NCBI GenBank assembly: GCA_038848185.1
Contig: JAWCNV010000015.1
Coordinates: forward strand, 1 to 48,275
DNA from: JAAOZP01 sp038848185
GTDB taxonomy: Archaea; Thermoproteota; EX4484-205; JAAOZP01
Direction: 5' to 3'
Length of the DNA stretch: 48,275 nt
Positions 15,911 to 23,891 of this stretch are shown in pieces (positions within the stretch are counted from its first letter, which is position 1; every line of letters starts with the position of its first letter). Made by a program: the position numbers and the translations under genes. The notes beneath the pieces were generated by a model. The model searched no databases. It was not told the DNA's origin and saw only the letters and a program-made list of their open reading frames with translations.

Positions 15911-16559
15911 TAGAGCCAGCCTCCGAAACTAGTAGACTAGTTGTGTAGAGCCTTTTCAAAGCCAAGTATGCGGCGGTGATAAAGGAGTGGCTCGTGTAGG
16001 TTGCTCCCTTACTCTTAGACCAGATGTCCCTTATGCCTGCAAGCCTGAAAACAGGTTTAACAACATCCCCGACAGCCAGTCCAAGACCCTTAGGCCCTGG
16101 GAAAAGAGCAACAGAAACGCTTCCAGTTTTCCCAAAGGTTTTAGAAGGAATAGAGTGGGGCTCCCCACATTTACACTCCCATGAGCCACAGCCGCGTACA
16201 ACAGGGATTATGTTAAGCCTAGCCTTCTTAGCAGCCTTCTCTATAGCGTCCCTCACCTGCTTGGCTTTAGCTGAACCTATTCCAACATGACCATCTTCAT
16301 CCCCCACAACCACTAGAGCCCTGAAACGTGTTTTCTCCCCTGCGTCACTCTGTTTCTGAACAGGGCTTACAGATATTACTTCCTCCCTTATCTTGCGCAG
16401 CAGAAGGTCGACCGCCTCAGGCTCCCTGATTTTCAAACCCATGTTGAAAACGTCTTCAACCGTTGAAACCCTGCCATCCTTAATCATCCTGATTAATGGG
16501 GACTCCACAGTAATCTCCTTGGTTTCCTCCTCAGTCTCTTCAATCTCTTCCTCAGCCAT
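15900..16559 (-). CDS. rps5: 30S ribosomal protein S5
   Basis: The protein has an acidic N-terminal tail (EEEIEETEEETKE), then QSDAGEKTRFRALVVVGDEDGHVGIG (dsRBD-like domain) and KGLGLAVGDVVKPVFRLAGI. Start choice: a GGGAGG element lies 9 nt before ATG 16559 but abuts the alternative ATG at 16568, so 16559 is preferred. The gene overlaps rpl18 at its 5' end. Confidence 0.95.
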   Translation of the reverse strand: MAEEEIEETEEETKEITVESPLIRMIKDGRVSTVEDVFNMGLKIREPEAVDLLLRKIREEVISVSPVQKQSDAGEKTRFRALVVVGDEDGHVGIGSAKAKQVRDAIEKAAKKARLNIIPVVRGCGSWECKCGEPHSIPSKTFGKTGSVSVALFPGPKGLGLAVGDVVKPVFRLAGIRDIWSKSKGATYTSHSFITAAYLALKRLYTTSLLVSEAGSIGG

Positions 16560-17127
16560 GTTCAACATCCTCCCTCATCCTTTTCTTAACTTCTCCGAAT
16601 ATCTTCGGCATCTCCTCAATCTTCAGCCCCTCCTGCACATATCTTGAAAAACCTTCTCCCCCGGAAGACTTGAAATAGCTGACCACGTGTTCACCCGTAA
16701 TCCTACTCTTATCCGGAAGCATTTCAGGGCTAACCCTAGTCTTGAAACCTGCGTCGAGGAGCCCGCTGCACGCAGCGTAGACCCTGCCCCCTTTAACCGG
16801 CTTATGGAGACCGGCGTCGAGAAGACCTTCTGAAACATTTTTCTTCAAGCATCTTAGGCCAGCCAGGTAGGCAGTGAGGTAGGCTGCGGGAGTATTGTTA
16901 AGGCTGAATGGCCAGCCGAACTTCCTTAGCTCCTGTGAGAATGCTGATGCAACCACCATGTCTCCCACAGGCCTGCTTAAGAATACTGTAACTCTAACAT
17001 GCTTGTTTGAAACCCTTACCACGACCCTCGGCAAACCTGATCTGAGAAGCTTGGTCCTCAGATAGTAGTTGGTTAAACCCTGTCTGCGCCGTTTAAACTT
17101 AACCCTGTATGAAGCTGACTTGGCCAT
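16552..17127 (-). CDS. rpl18: 50S ribosomal protein L18
   Basis: The 191-aa protein begins MAKSASYRVKFKRRRQGLTN and has LLRSGLPRVVVRVSNKHVRV, NNTPAAYLTAYLAGLR and GLLDAGLHKPVKGGRVYAA, as in archaeal L18 (5S rRNA binding). The ATG at 17127 shares one base with the rpl19e stop. Confidence 0.95.
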   Translation of the reverse strand: MAKSASYRVKFKRRRQGLTNYYLRTKLLRSGLPRVVVRVSNKHVRVTVFLSRPVGDMVVASAFSQELRKFGWPFSLNNTPAAYLTAYLAGLRCLKKNVSEGLLDAGLHKPVKGGRVYAACSGLLDAGFKTRVSPEMLPDKSRITGEHVVSYFKSSGGEGFSRYVQEGLKIEEMPKIFGEVKKRMREDVEHG

Positions 17128-17558
17128 TAAGCAGCCTCACCCCTCTTCCTAAGGGAGGAAACATAGTTCATCAATACCCTTCTGCTTGAGAAGGCTCCTC
17201 CCTTCACCATCAGATAGAGCCGCCTGTATACTCTCCTAGAGATAATCTTCTTTTCACGTAGCTCCTTTAGAAGCCTCCTCTGAGCCCTAGCCTTCTCAAC
17301 CCATGTTACACTCATCCTAGCACCCTTAGCTCCCTCCCTGCTTCCAGGCCCCCTCCTACCGCTCCTCACCCTCACTCTTCCTCTGCTCGGTGTGGATGCA
17401 GGCCTCTCCCTTATAACGCCGCTTTTAATCAGCCTCCTGACATCAGCCCTTGTAACAGCGTTCTCAACATCCTCCATCCTCTCAGGATCTATCCAGATTC
17501 TTGACTCGCCCACCTTAAGAATGTCTGCAGCCAGCCTCCTAACTGTTTTAACACTCAA
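17127..17558 (-). CDS. rpl19e: 50S ribosomal protein L19e
   Basis: The 143-aa basic helical protein contains RRLAADILKVGESRIWIDPE near the N-terminus and a glycine/arginine-rich linker (RGRVRVRSGRRGPGSREG). A C-terminal helix follows (RAQRRLLKELREKKIISRR). The start is TTG 17558, a few nucleotides after the L32e stop. Confidence 0.95.
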   Translation of the reverse strand: MSVKTVRRLAADILKVGESRIWIDPERMEDVENAVTRADVRRLIKSGVIRERPASTPSRGRVRVRSGRRGPGSREGAKGARMSVTWVEKARAQRRLLKELREKKIISRRVYRRLYLMVKGGAFSSRRVLMNYVSSLRKRGEAA

Positions 17559-17563
17559 CCTGT

Positions 17564-17980
17564 CTAAGCCTCCTCCGCCTTCTCAATAACCCTCCTCCTG
17601 TAGTTCGCCACGATGAAGCCTCTTGAGGAAGCCTCTTTCGCAAGCGTCTCCCTTAGCCTTCTGCCAAGCTTGGATGAGAAAACAAGTATCTTCCCCTCTG
17701 GTGATCCAGCGTTCTCAAGATCCTGTTTAGAGGAGACTAGGATAGGTTTTAATCCTGAGGGGTGGAGCCCCTTCATGCTCCTCGGCGTACCGTACCCTAT
17801 TCTAACAGACTTCGGCCAGCCCTTAACCCTTAGCCGCATCTTACTATCCTTCCCTCTTGGCCTACGCCAGCCTTCTTCAAGCCGAACATACCTCCAGCCC
17901 TCCTGCCTTACGAACACAGGCTTCGTCTTCTTATGTTTCCTCCTTGAAGACAACAGTTTCTCAGCTTCAGCAGTCGGCAT
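17564..17980 (-). CDS. rpl32e: 50S ribosomal protein L32e
   Basis: The protein contains KKTKPVFVRQEGWRYVRLEE, WRRPRGKDSKMRLR and GYGTPRSMKGLHPSGLKP, typical of L32e. An in-frame GTG lies at 17995, but ATG 17980 is preceded by GGAGG at 8-nt spacing, so the ATG (138 aa) is chosen. It follows rpl6 by 2 nt. Confidence 0.94.
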   Translation of the reverse strand: MPTAEAEKLLSSRRKHKKTKPVFVRQEGWRYVRLEEGWRRPRGKDSKMRLRVKGWPKSVRIGYGTPRSMKGLHPSGLKPILVSSKQDLENAGSPEGKILVFSSKLGRRLRETLAKEASSRGFIVANYRRRVIEKAEEA

Positions 17981-17982
17981 CT

Positions 17983-18552
17983 CTACTTCCTCCACAATCC
18001 TTTCTCAACGACGTATATTCCGTCTATGTAGACCCTGGGATCCTTATTCCTAATCCTAGTGGCGGATTCAAACATTGCTGCAACCTGAGAAACCTCGTTT
18101 CCATCTAGCCCAGTCACAGTTATGTCCTGTCCTGAAACCTGGATGTCGACGTTTGGGAAAGGAACCTTGAAAACTCTCGGTGACTTCTCCCCGATGAAAT
18201 TGTGTATGGAAACTATTCCTGTCGACTTATCGTATTTAACAGTTACAGGGAAATGTGAGTAGACAATCTTAAGCTTAGCCATGTAGCCGTGGAGCACTCC
18301 CTCCATCATGTTTCTGACGAGCTTAGCGACTGTTCCTACCATAGCCTTAAACCTCTTACCCTTGTTAACGCTAAGGATCTTCAGAACATTATTCTCAAGC
18401 ACAAACTTTAAACCAGTGTGCGAGAAATCTTTTGAAAGCCTTCCTAACGGGCCTTCAACAGTAATAGTCGAATACTCAAGCCTGATTTTAACACCCTCTG
18501 CCACTTCAACACTCTGAATATGCACAGCAGCCTCCATAGTGTTAGTAGACAT
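17983..18552 (-). CDS. rpl6: 50S ribosomal protein L6
   Basis: The 189-aa protein has the duplicated L6 fold, with EYSTITVEGPLGRLSKDFSH, FIGEKSPRVFKVPFPNVDIQ and a final RNKDPRVYIDGIYVVEKG. The ATG at 18552 overlaps the rps8 stop by 11 nt. Confidence 0.96.
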   Translation of the reverse strand: MSTNTMEAAVHIQSVEVAEGVKIRLEYSTITVEGPLGRLSKDFSHTGLKFVLENNVLKILSVNKGKRFKAMVGTVAKLVRNMMEGVLHGYMAKLKIVYSHFPVTVKYDKSTGIVSIHNFIGEKSPRVFKVPFPNVDIQVSGQDITVTGLDGNEVSQVAAMFESATRIRNKDPRVYIDGIYVVEKGLWRK

Positions 18553-18934
18553 AGGCGATCAGCCTTCCTCCAACCTTATTCTTCTTCGCTTCAACATGCG
18601 TCATCAACCCTCTGGGCGTTGAAATAACTAGTACACCAACATTGTAAGCAGGGAGAAACATCTTCTCAAACTTCTCAATTTCACGGTGGGATGCTGGGAA
18701 CCTCGGTTTGACTGCCCTACACTTATTTATCCTCCCTATAAGCTGGACTTTGAAGAACCCTGCTTTACCGTCGTCAATAAACTCAAACTCACCTATGTAC
18801 CCAGATTGCTGCAGTATCTTAAGAACGTGGCCTATAAGGTTTGAAGCAGGAGAGATTAAACACTCCCTCCTCCTCCGTAGGTCAGCGTTTTGAAGGGTCG
18901 TCAACGCGTTCGCCAAAGGGTCGTTGAGAGTCAT
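18542..18934 (-). CDS. rps8: 30S ribosomal protein S8
   Basis: Counting from ATG 18934, the protein (130 aa) begins MTLNDPLANALTTLQNAD, the normal archaeal S8 start, and ends VGVLVISTPRGLMTHVEAKK with VGGRLIAYVY. The frame is open to 18979, but a GAGGTG element 7 nt before ATG 18934, and the rps14 stop 10 nt upstream, support the shorter form. Confidence 0.95.
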   Translation of the reverse strand: MTLNDPLANALTTLQNADLRRRRECLISPASNLIGHVLKILQQSGYIGEFEFIDDGKAGFFKVQLIGRINKCRAVKPRFPASHREIEKFEKMFLPAYNVGVLVISTPRGLMTHVEAKKNKVGGRLIAYVY

Positions 18935-18944
18935 CTTAAACACC

Positions 18945-19106
18945 TCAATTATACTTCTTGAAGCCGAGTGTTGGAGCAACCTCCCTGAAGCAGAACCTGC
19001 AATAGTTTAAGCCGTACTGCCTGATTATCGGCCCATATGAGCCGCATCTCACGCAGGGCCTAGCCCCTTTTCCGAAAGACCGCTTCTTACGGGCTGGACG
19101 AGTCAT
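18945..19106 (-). CDS. rps14: 30S ribosomal protein S14 (zinc-ribbon form)
   Basis: This 53-aa gene lies in the gap between rpl5 and rps8. It starts MTRPARKKRSFGKGARPC and has zinc ligands Cys18, Cys21, Cys36 and Cys39 (CVRC and CRFC), ending GFKKYN. The TGA of rpl5 overlaps the ATG by one base (TGATG). The L5-S14-S8 order is the conserved archaeal one. Confidence 0.96.
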   Translation of the reverse strand: MTRPARKKRSFGKGARPCVRCGSYGPIIRQYGLNYCRFCFREVAPTLGFKKYN

Positions 19107-19645
19107 CAAGCAACCACCAAGCTAAACCTCTCCCTCATAAAGTTAATCGCCTCATCTCTTGTTACCTCATGGGTCTTGCCGATGCTACTTCTCCGGCGCC
19201 TCCTATACATTACGCGGAACCCTGGCCTGTAAAGCTTGACACAAACATCCATGCCGAGCACACCTGTCTTAGGATCATACTTAACACCTGGAAACTGAAT
19301 GTGCTCCTTAATGCCGAAGCTGAAAACACCGTTCTGAAAGCTTGATGCTTTAACCTTTCTCCCGACGGCGCTGAAAGCCCTATTTAAAAAATCCTCAGCC
19401 TTCCTTCCTCTCAGAGTCACTATTGCTGCAATGGACTCACGCCTCCTCACACCGAACTCCTTTACTGTTTTCTTAGCCCTTCTCTCAGCAGGCTTCATCC
19501 CTGTGAGAAGAGTCAGAACCTGCTTAGCCTTCTCCAAGGGTTCCCCTGGCTTCCCCGGGCAGATGTTTACCACAACCTTCTCAATCCTTATCTCCCTCAT
19601 AGGGTTCGCAGACCTCTTTTTCTCAGTTAAAACAGCTTCAGCCAA
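19106..19645 (-). CDS. rpl5: 50S ribosomal protein L5
   Basis: The 179-aa protein contains NPMREIRIEKVVVNICPGKP, FGVRRRESIAAIVTLRG, FGIKEHIQFPGVKYDP and a C-terminal SIGKTHEVTRDEAINFM. The TTG at 19645 is chosen because a GGGAG element lies about 5 nt upstream and the resulting N-terminus has the family length. An internal ATG lies at codon 16. Confidence 0.94.
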   Translation of the reverse strand: MAEAVLTEKKRSANPMREIRIEKVVVNICPGKPGEPLEKAKQVLTLLTGMKPAERRAKKTVKEFGVRRRESIAAIVTLRGRKAEDFLNRAFSAVGRKVKASSFQNGVFSFGIKEHIQFPGVKYDPKTGVLGMDVCVKLYRPGFRVMYRRRRRSSIGKTHEVTRDEAINFMRERFSLVVA

Positions 19646-20349
19646 GGCTTCTCCCTCCCAACGATCATAACGTAGTCTCTCACTGTGCTCACCTCACTCC
19701 CATCGTTAAGAACAAGCGTCACCATACTTTCCCTCAGCAGGCTTGATTCCGAGACTGTTTTAACAATCCCAAGGGTGCCGGCGTGCTTACCCATGAAAAC
19801 GTACCCGGAGTTTCCCTCTGCAAGAGGAGCCTTGTCCACGATTACGCCATCCGGGATCTTCACTAGGAGCGAGCCACCTATGTTCATGGAGTAGTCATCT
19901 GCTTCGAATGTTCTCCCGTCTTCCGTAGTGAGTCTCAACCTGCCTTTATAGAGGTGTTTCCTGTTAACCCTGCATATTTTCATAGAGGCCTCCTCCTCCG
20001 GGATTTCAACGGGAGTAAGAATACCCTTGTGGTTGACGAGAACCCGGTAGTGCCTGCCAATCTCCTTCACGCTTACAACATCCATCAGACCTACGGGAAA
20101 CTTGTAGGATGTTCTTGCAACCCCGTCTACAAGGATCATTGAACGGCTTATGACATGCCTAGCCTCTCTACCGGTTTCAGCCAGTTTCAAAATATCTCGG
20201 ACGAGAACCTGCAAGGGGAGAGACATTTTAAAACAATGTGGGCCAGGCTCAGGCATAGCGATAAACTTCCTATCCTTAACGCTGACAACCTGCATAGCTG
20301 GTGGAGCAGCATACCTCTTAAGACTCTTAGAGCCGCCTTTACGAGCCAC
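19627..20349 (-). CDS. rps4e: 30S ribosomal protein S4e
   Basis: The 240-aa protein begins GSKSLKRYAAPPAMQ and has an S4-like RNA-binding segment (SRSMILVDGVARTSYKFPVG) and a KOW domain near 165-200 (GYVFMGKHAGTLGIVK). The start is GTG 20349, overlapping the rpl24 stop region. Confidence 0.95.
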   Translation of the reverse strand: MARKGGSKSLKRYAAPPAMQVVSVKDRKFIAMPEPGPHCFKMSLPLQVLVRDILKLAETGREARHVISRSMILVDGVARTSYKFPVGLMDVVSVKEIGRHYRVLVNHKGILTPVEIPEEEASMKICRVNRKHLYKGRLRLTTEDGRTFEADDYSMNIGGSLLVKIPDGVIVDKAPLAEGNSGYVFMGKHAGTLGIVKTVSESSLLRESMVTLVLNDGSEVSTVRDYVMIVGREKPWLKLF

Positions 20350-20686
20350 TTTGAGACTCCTCCTTAACAGACTTACTTTTCCTCTCTAAAACGCGCTTCC
20401 TCCACTTATCCTTCTCATCAATCTTTATCAGTATAACAGAGTTCAATGGTATAGGGACTAGGCGCTGCTCACCCCGAGCGTTCTCACGGTACACTCCTGA
20501 AACATAGACGCGGCCCTTCACTCTGTCAACCCTGTTCACATCTCCCTCAACACCCTTGTAGTCACCTTTTACTATCATAATCCTGTCTCCGGTTCTCACC
20601 GGCAGGCTTCTGAAACCGTGTTTAGCCCTCAGCTCACGACTCAGATGGACGGAGGAAGCCTTGTATGCTAAGTGTCTCTCGTTCAT
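20339..20686 (-). CDS. rpl24: 50S ribosomal protein L24
   Basis: The protein contains LSRELRAKHGFRSLPVRTGD followed by a KOW motif (IMIVKGDYKGVEGDVNRVD). An in-frame GTG at 20695 sits inside the GGTGA element that precedes ATG 20686, so the ATG is the start (115 aa). It lies 10 nt downstream of the rpl14 stop. Confidence 0.95.
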   Translation of the reverse strand: MNERHLAYKASSVHLSRELRAKHGFRSLPVRTGDRIMIVKGDYKGVEGDVNRVDRVKGRVYVSGVYRENARGEQRLVPIPLNSVILIKIDEKDKWRKRVLERKSKSVKEESQSGS

Positions 20687-20695
20687 AGGCTTCAC

Positions 20696-21133
20696 CTACA
20701 CTACTGAGGAGGCTAGTGCAGAAAGCTTTGGCCACAGATCCACCGCCTCCTTGGCTACGGGTCCTTTAACCTCAGTACCCTTGATTTCTCCCTCCGGCGT
20801 CATTAATACTGCAGCATTATCCTCGAAGACAATCCTCAGCCCGTCTCTCCGCCTTACTGGGAAACGCTGCCTGACGATTATGGCTTTCATAAGCTTGTTC
20901 TTAAGGTCAGGAGACCCCTTCTTAACGGAGACCGTCACAAGGTCCCCTACCTTTGCTGAGGACACGCGTCTAAGCCTGCCGCCTGACTTAGCCACTTGGA
21001 CAATCCTGAGAATCTTAGCGCCAGAATTGTCTGTGCAGAAAACGTTCGCGCCCACCGGTAAACCTCTAGAGCCGCGAAGCCTATACTCTAGAATACCCTT
21101 AGCAGAAACTGCTCTAGATTTCTTCGTCGCCAT
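20696..21133 (-). CDS. rpl14: 50S ribosomal protein L14
   Basis: The 145-aa protein has GANVFCTDNSGAKILRIVQV, RRVSSAKVGDLVTVSVKKG, and ITPEG-type MTPEGEIKGTEVKGPVAKEA, typical of archaeal L14. The ATG at 21133 follows rps17 by 1 nt. Confidence 0.96.
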   Translation of the reverse strand: MATKKSRAVSAKGILEYRLRGSRGLPVGANVFCTDNSGAKILRIVQVAKSGGRLRRVSSAKVGDLVTVSVKKGSPDLKNKLMKAIIVRQRFPVRRRDGLRIVFEDNAAVLMTPEGEIKGTEVKGPVAKEAVDLWPKLSALASSVV

Positions 21134-21134
21134 C

Positions 21135-21458
21135 CTAGCTCACCCTCCCTAGAACCACGAAGTGCACTGTCTTTGAAAGAGGCCTGCTCTCTCCTATTAT
21201 AACTCTATCCCCCACCTTGGCGGCGATGCAGGGAGGATTATGGGAGGAAATCCTGCTCCTCCTCCTCATGTAACGCTTATACTTTGGAACATACTGCAAG
21301 TATTCTCTCATCACCACTACCGTGTTCCTCATCCTGTCTGAAACCACAACGCCTTCGAAAACGCTTCCCCTGATCCTGACGCTACCGTGGAACGGGCACT
21401 TCTTATCGCTACACTTGTTTTCAGGAGGAGAAATGTTGAGGCTCTTAAGGAAGCTCAT
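21135..21458 (-). CDS. rps17: 30S ribosomal protein S17
   Basis: The 107-aa protein has the archaeal N-terminal CSDKKCPFHGS and the OB-fold core RGSVFEGVVVSDRMRNTVVV and KVGDRVIIGESRPLSKTVHF. Its ATG overlaps the stop of the Rpp29 gene (ATGA). Confidence 0.95.
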   Translation of the reverse strand: MSFLKSLNISPPENKCSDKKCPFHGSVRIRGSVFEGVVVSDRMRNTVVVMREYLQYVPKYKRYMRRRSRISSHNPPCIAAKVGDRVIIGESRPLSKTVHFVVLGRVS

Positions 21459-21724
21459 GGATCCATCCTCCCAGTCCTGTCCTCAGGCCTGAACACTATG
21501 GAGTCACCGTTAACCGCAACATCAGCATCGTTAAGCCTGAAAATAAATCTCTTGTTCCGCTTAGGTATTTTTAAACGCCTGCCTTCCCCGGAGACGATTG
21601 TAAAGGTGTTCTTAGTCTCCCAGACTACTCTGCCTGAAGCCATTGAATAATTAGTCTTCAAATCCACTACGTTAACCGGGAGACCTATAAGCTCGTGGTA
21701 AGCAAGGTTGCTAGGGGTCCTCAT
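21455..21724 (-). CDS. rnp1: Ribonuclease P protein component 1 (Rpp29/Pop4)
   Basis: The 89-aa protein contains LIGLPVNVVDLKTNYSMASG, VVWETKNTFTIVSGEGRRLK and IPKRNKRFIFRL, the Sm-like barrel of archaeal Rpp29. It helps RNase P RNA mature the 5' ends of tRNAs. Position between L29 and S17 is conserved in archaea. The translation factor SUI1 gene, sometimes in this slot, is absent. Confidence 0.94.
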   Translation of the reverse strand: MRTPSNLAYHELIGLPVNVVDLKTNYSMASGRVVWETKNTFTIVSGEGRRLKIPKRNKRFIFRLNDADVAVNGDSIVFRPEDRTGRMDP

Positions 21725-21930
21725 TTGCCCTCAGCCTCCTTCTCAACAGTAAGTATTCTTGCGATGGCACGCTTCAACTCTTTAACAGCCTTAGTATTCT
21801 CCTCCAATCCGGAGGCAGCCCTCATCTTAGTGACTGTAAGCTCGTTGCGAAGCTCTTGGAGTTTTTTAAGACGCTCCTCCCTACTCATCGACCTTATTTC
21901 ACTTGCCTTAAGCCTCGCCAACCTTAACAC
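21721..21930 (-). CDS. rpl29: 50S ribosomal protein L29
   Basis: The 69-aa helical-hairpin protein has RLKASEIRSMSREERLKKLQ and a C-terminal NTKAVKELKRAIARILT. GTG 21930 and TTG 21918 are both possible starts; the GTG gives the better family length. It overlaps the end of rps3 and the start of rnp1. Confidence 0.94.
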   Translation of the reverse strand: MLRLARLKASEIRSMSREERLKKLQELRNELTVTKMRAASGLEENTKAVKELKRAIARILTVEKEAEGK

Positions 21931-22549
21931 CTTCCTGCGGAGCCTCCATCACCTGAACCTCATTCAGGAAGGAGGCGTCGCCAAGTATCTTAACCTTAAC
22001 GCCTATCAAGCCCTGCGGCAGCAGAACCCGCGCCTTCCCGACCTTAACATATTTCGCAGCAGGATCCCCAGCTGCAGGCAGGTAGCCGTAGGTGAACTTT
22101 TCAAACCTGCTTCTATCAGTTGTAAGCTTACCAGCAATCCTTATCTCGCAGCCCACAGCCCCCGCAGCAATAATTCTCCTGAGAGCAATCCTCGCCGCCC
22201 TACGATACTTAACACCCCTCTCTAAAGCGCGACATATCATCTGCGCGACAAGCTGAGGCTCTAAATCAGGCTTCTCAACCTCAGCCACGTTAACCTGAGG
22301 ATTCTCGAGACCGAATTTCTTATTGAGAATATCTTGAAGCTCCCTGATGCTCCTTCCGTCTGGGCCTATGACAACACCAGGCTTACTTGTATAGATGGTG
22401 ACTACGAGCCCCATGGGAACATTCGTTATCCTCACCCCATTATAACCCGCGTCCTTCAAATAATCTACGAGAAAATCGTCAATCATCTGGTTAAGCTTGC
22501 CAAACTCAAGAACCTTCTTGTAAAAGATCATTTTCCTCTTGGTGGACAC
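21908..22549 (-). CDS. rps3: 30S ribosomal protein S3
   Basis: The 213-aa protein has an N-terminal KH domain with the GPDGRSIRELQDIL loop, then GLENPQVNVAEVEKPDLEP and AARIALRRIIAAGAVGCEIR. The start is GTG 22549, preceded by GGAGG within the end of rpl22. Confidence 0.96.
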   Translation of the reverse strand: MSTKRKMIFYKKVLEFGKLNQMIDDFLVDYLKDAGYNGVRITNVPMGLVVTIYTSKPGVVIGPDGRSIRELQDILNKKFGLENPQVNVAEVEKPDLEPQLVAQMICRALERGVKYRRAARIALRRIIAAGAVGCEIRIAGKLTTDRSRFEKFTYGYLPAAGDPAAKYVKVGKARVLLPQGLIGVKVKILGDASFLNEVQVMEAPQEGVKVGEA

Positions 22550-22550
22550 A

Positions 22551-23027
22551 TTAGCCAGCCTCCTCTACGGCGAGGGCTTCAACATGTGTAAGCGTTTCAA
22601 CCTTGGGCGTAGCCCTTCCAAACGCCCTCGGGGTATACCTCTTAAGCTGCCTACCCTTGTGAACAACCACCCCAGTTATCCTCATCCTATCCGGGGAAAG
22701 ACCCTTAAACTCAGCATTCGCCTCAAGCTGAGACAACAACCTTAGGAAGAACCTAGCGGTTTTAACAGGGTATCGCCCAGCATCCGCCTTAGACAAGCCG
22801 TGTCTATGCGGAACCTGCTTCCTATACCTCTTGAAGGGGACTGGCAGCCTCCTCTCCACAACAGCCTCAAGCCTCTCCCTAGCCTCAGGTATCCTCAGAC
22901 CCCTAATGAGCCTAGCTACCTCAACCGAGTGCTTAGGAGATATTCTAACCTCTCTAAGACTAGCCTTAGCCGAACGAGGCTTATCCACCTCCACCACACT
23001 ATACTTGAAGCTTGGCAAACTTAACAC
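22551..23027 (-). CDS. rpl22: 50S ribosomal protein L22
   Basis: The 158-aa protein contains REVRISPKHSVEVARLIRGL, VPFKRYRKQVPHRHGL and a C-terminal GRATPKVETLTHVEALAVEE. The start is GTG 23027. Normally rpl22 directly follows rps19. Here a plus-strand gene separates them, and a minus-strand TATA element at 23066-23077 gives rpl22 and its followers their own promoter. Confidence 0.95.
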   Translation of the reverse strand: MLSLPSFKYSVVEVDKPRSAKASLREVRISPKHSVEVARLIRGLRIPEARERLEAVVERRLPVPFKRYRKQVPHRHGLSKADAGRYPVKTARFFLRLLSQLEANAEFKGLSPDRMRITGVVVHKGRQLKRYTPRAFGRATPKVETLTHVEALAVEEAG

Positions 23028-23065
23028 CGGTTAGCTTGCGAGAGCAGGACAGAAACAGGCACCAA

Positions 23066-23105
23066 TTATTAAATATTTTGTCGTCTTATAAGGAAGGCTT
23101 AAATC
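23066..23105. promoter_or_regulatory. Divergent promoters for rpl22 (minus) and the 74-aa gene (plus)
   Basis: On the minus strand ATATTTAATAAT (23066-23077) lies about 45 nt before GTG 23027. On the plus strand GGCTTAAATCC (about 23096-23105) lies about 35 nt before ATG 23136, with a second candidate TCTTATAAGG just upstream. Assigned by position and composition only. Confidence 0.5.
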
Positions 23106-23135
23106 CTCATGTAAAGCAGGTTTCAGCGATGAGAA

Positions 23136-23360
23136 ATGAGTAAGGAGGCTGAAGCTGAGCCGAGCATACGCAGAGCAGTCAATGTGGAGAAGCTTGACAG
23201 AACGCCTGACGGATACGTGGCACATATTAAGTCTCTTGAAGGATTGAGAAAGGTTGCAGCCATACTTAGGAAGCCGATCGTCTCCGTGAAGGATAGCGGA
23301 GAATACTTGGTTATAGATGAAAGAGTAACCTATGTTTGGAAGGAAACTAAGACAGGTTAA
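23136..23360 (+). CDS. Small protein of unknown function embedded in the ribosomal operon
   Basis: The ATG at 23136 opens a 74-aa frame: an acidic start (MSKEAEAEPSIRRAVNVEKL), then DGYVAHIKSLEGLRKVAAIL and KPIVSVKDSGEYLVIDERVTYVW. I do not recognise the family. The alternating hydrophobic pattern suggests a compact alpha/beta or beta-rich fold, with no signal peptide, membrane helix or cysteine. The gene runs opposite to all flanking ribosomal genes, has its own TATA elements, and ends just before a T-rich tract. Codon use resembles that of the neighbouring genes, which supports a genuine gene. Confidence 0.65.
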   Translation: MSKEAEAEPSIRRAVNVEKLDRTPDGYVAHIKSLEGLRKVAAILRKPIVSVKDSGEYLVIDERVTYVWKETKTG

Positions 23361-23378
23361 AAAGGTTAAACCCGGTTC

Positions 23379-23397
23379 CTTTTTTATTTTTTTCCCT
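23379..23397 (+). terminator. T-rich terminator after the 74-aa gene
   Basis: A CCTTTTTTATTTTTTTCCC tract directly follows the small plus-strand gene and abuts the stop of convergent rps19. Archaeal RNA polymerase terminates on T-runs of this sort without needing a hairpin. Confidence 0.55.
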
Positions 23398-23806
23398 ATT
23401 TCAATGGTACGTAAGTAGATGCTTTGCTTGCTCCTACACCTGGCTTCCCGTGTACAACCCTCTTATTAGTTATGGCGAACTCACCAATGTAGTGGCCAAC
23501 CTTATCCAGGGTTATCTCGACAGGTATGAAATCCTTACCGTTGTGAACCTCTATGGTTAAACCAACCATCTCTGGAAGAATAGGAAGATCCCTCCTATGC
23601 GTCCTTATCCTCTTAGGCTGCACCCCTGACTGAGCTGCCTCAGCCTTAATCATTCTGATTTTCTCAAGGAGCTTTCTAGTCTCAGGATGCAAACCCCTAG
23701 ATAGGCTCCTCCTAACGTGGGATGGGAGAAGCCTCATCAGCTCGTTCATCGAAAGCTGGTTAAGCTCCTCCAGCGTCTTACCCCTATACGTCTGGACAGT
23801 AGACAT
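23396..23806 (-). CDS. rps19: 30S ribosomal protein S19
   Basis: The 136-aa protein has YRGKTLEELNQLSMNELMRL, RTHRRDLPILPEMVGLTIEV, NGKDFIPVEITLDKVGHYIG, and the final KPGVGASKASTYVPLK. The ATG at 23806 is preceded by GGAG and by a TATA element at 23831-23840. It is therefore transcribed separately from rpl2, which lies 330 nt upstream. Confidence 0.96.
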   Translation of the reverse strand: MSTVQTYRGKTLEELNQLSMNELMRLLPSHVRRSLSRGLHPETRKLLEKIRMIKAEAAQSGVQPKRIRTHRRDLPILPEMVGLTIEVHNGKDFIPVEITLDKVGHYIGEFAITNKRVVHGKPGVGASKASTYVPLK

Positions 23807-23830
23807 CGGACACTCCTTCTCAAATTGGGA

Positions 23831-23840
23831 TATTTAATCC
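23831..23840 (-). promoter_or_regulatory. Promoter of rps19
   Basis: GGATTAAATA on the minus strand lies about 30 nt before the rps19 ATG, so the transcript would be nearly leaderless. A second TATA-like run with an imperfect dyad (CCACTTTTAAACAGTGG) lies at 23843-23860. Confidence 0.45.
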
Positions 23841-23891
23841 TTTCCACTTTTAAACAGTGGGGGAAGTAGGCTTGAAACCCGATACAGGCCC

